A DNA stretch of 13,801 nucleotides from DALYDK01 sp031973215. Its GTDB lineage: Bacteria; Patescibacteriota; Saccharimonadia; Saccharimonadales; CAIOMD01. The position numbers were made by a program, and so were the translations under genes. Below, piece by piece: positions 13,567-13,801 of the stretch. The notes below the pieces were generated by a model. The model was not told the DNA's origin. It saw nothing but the letters and a program-made list of their open reading frames with translations, and searched no databases. How positions within the stretch are numbered: position 1 is the stretch's first letter; each line of letters opens with the position of its first letter. The stretch is taken from positions 1 to 13,801 of the forward strand of contig DALYDK010000010.1 in the NCBI GenBank assembly GCA_031973215.1, in the 5' to 3' direction.

Positions 13567-13801
13567 ATGGGAACAATAATATCAGTAGTCAACCAAAAAG
13601 GCGGGGTAGGCAAAACCACTACAGCTATTAACATAGCTTCATATTTGGCCGATAAATTCAACAAAAAAGTTCTACTAGTAGACCTAGACCCGCAGGGTAA
13701 TGCCACTAGCGGGTTGGGTGTAAATAAATCAGCTATAGAAAAATCAATTCTTAGCGGATTATTAAACGAAGAGAGCGTCGATATTTTACGACATACCACT
13801 A
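13567..13801 (+). CDS. parA: ParA/Soj-family partition ATPase (3' partial)
   Basis: The 78 complete codons visible begin MGTIISVVNQKGGVGKTTTA, with the deviant Walker A motif KGGVGKTT of the ParA/MinD family, in which the first lysine signals across the dimer. VLLVDLDPQGNATSGLG follows, the A' motif typical of ParA/Soj rather than MinD. ParA dimers bind DNA non-specifically and, with ParB and parS, segregate chromosomes or plasmids. An AAAGG at 13548-13552 lies 14 bases before the ATG, a long spacing for a ribosome site. It begins 69 bp after the fibre gene with no clear terminator between, so partial read-through is possible. The window ends before any parB, so a chromosomal rather than plasmid role cannot be settled here. 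Confidence 0.93.
   Translation, partial: MGTIISVVNQKGGVGKTTTAINIASYLADKFNKKVLLVDLDPQGNATSGLGVNKSAIEKSILSGLLNEESVDILRHTT

Noticed and set aside
1..13801. Possible recoded TGA (as in Gracilibacteria/SR1)
   Set aside because: All genes read through cleanly with TAA or TAG stops and no in-frame TGA; the standard code fits.

Overview
The window looks like a chromosomal segment of a Patescibacteria (CPR) bacterium, most likely Saccharibacteria (TM7) or a close relative. This rests on gene content: two very large tail-fibre-like secreted proteins built from low-complexity beta modules, a stand-alone PaaX/Cas2-like protein, a DUF2207-type membrane protein with a glycine tail, and a eukaryotic-type IleRS. 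The DNA is moderately AT-rich. All six genes lie on the + strand and are read with the standard code (stops seen are TAA and TAG; no TGA readthrough is needed). The taxonomic call is inference.

Layout. (1) 1-3326: the 3' part of a giant gene, cut by the window start. It encodes two blocks of seven beta-propeller-like repeats, a Peptidase_S74 intramolecular chaperone domain, a coiled coil, beta-repeats and a C-terminal beta domain. (2) 3543-4106: a small PaaX/Cas2-like protein, probably made from a leaderless mRNA. Its promoter carries an operator-like palindrome on the -10 box, with a second copy 94 bp upstream and a third just after the stop codon. (3) 4203-4425: an extended -10 promoter and a T-box riboswitch. 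Stem I, Stem II with an S-turn-like loop, a Stem IIA/B pseudoknot and the UGGUACC-bulged antiterminator can all be drawn. (4) 4457-7339: ileS. (5) 7392-9221: the DUF2207-like membrane protein, 52 bp downstream and probably co-transcribed. (6) 9222-9876: a 655-bp gene-free stretch with a large hairpin and small direct and inverted repeats. (7) 9877-13497: a second giant membrane-anchored fibre-like protein. (8) 13567-end: the start of a ParA/Soj-type ATPase, cut by the window end.

How the parts relate. The T-box should tie IleRS production to uncharged tRNA-Ile. The two giant proteins share module types and are probably cell-surface fibres or adhesins, which would suit an epibiotic lifestyle; that role is inferred. 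The Cas2-like protein has no CRISPR array or cas1 nearby and is better read as a possible autoregulated DNA- or RNA-binding protein than as an adaptation nuclease.

The most interesting signals are the compact ileS T-box with an AUC in the terminal loop of a short Stem I, the three-operator leaderless Cas2-like gene, and the twin seven-blade propeller blocks whose DNA repeats look homogenised within each block.
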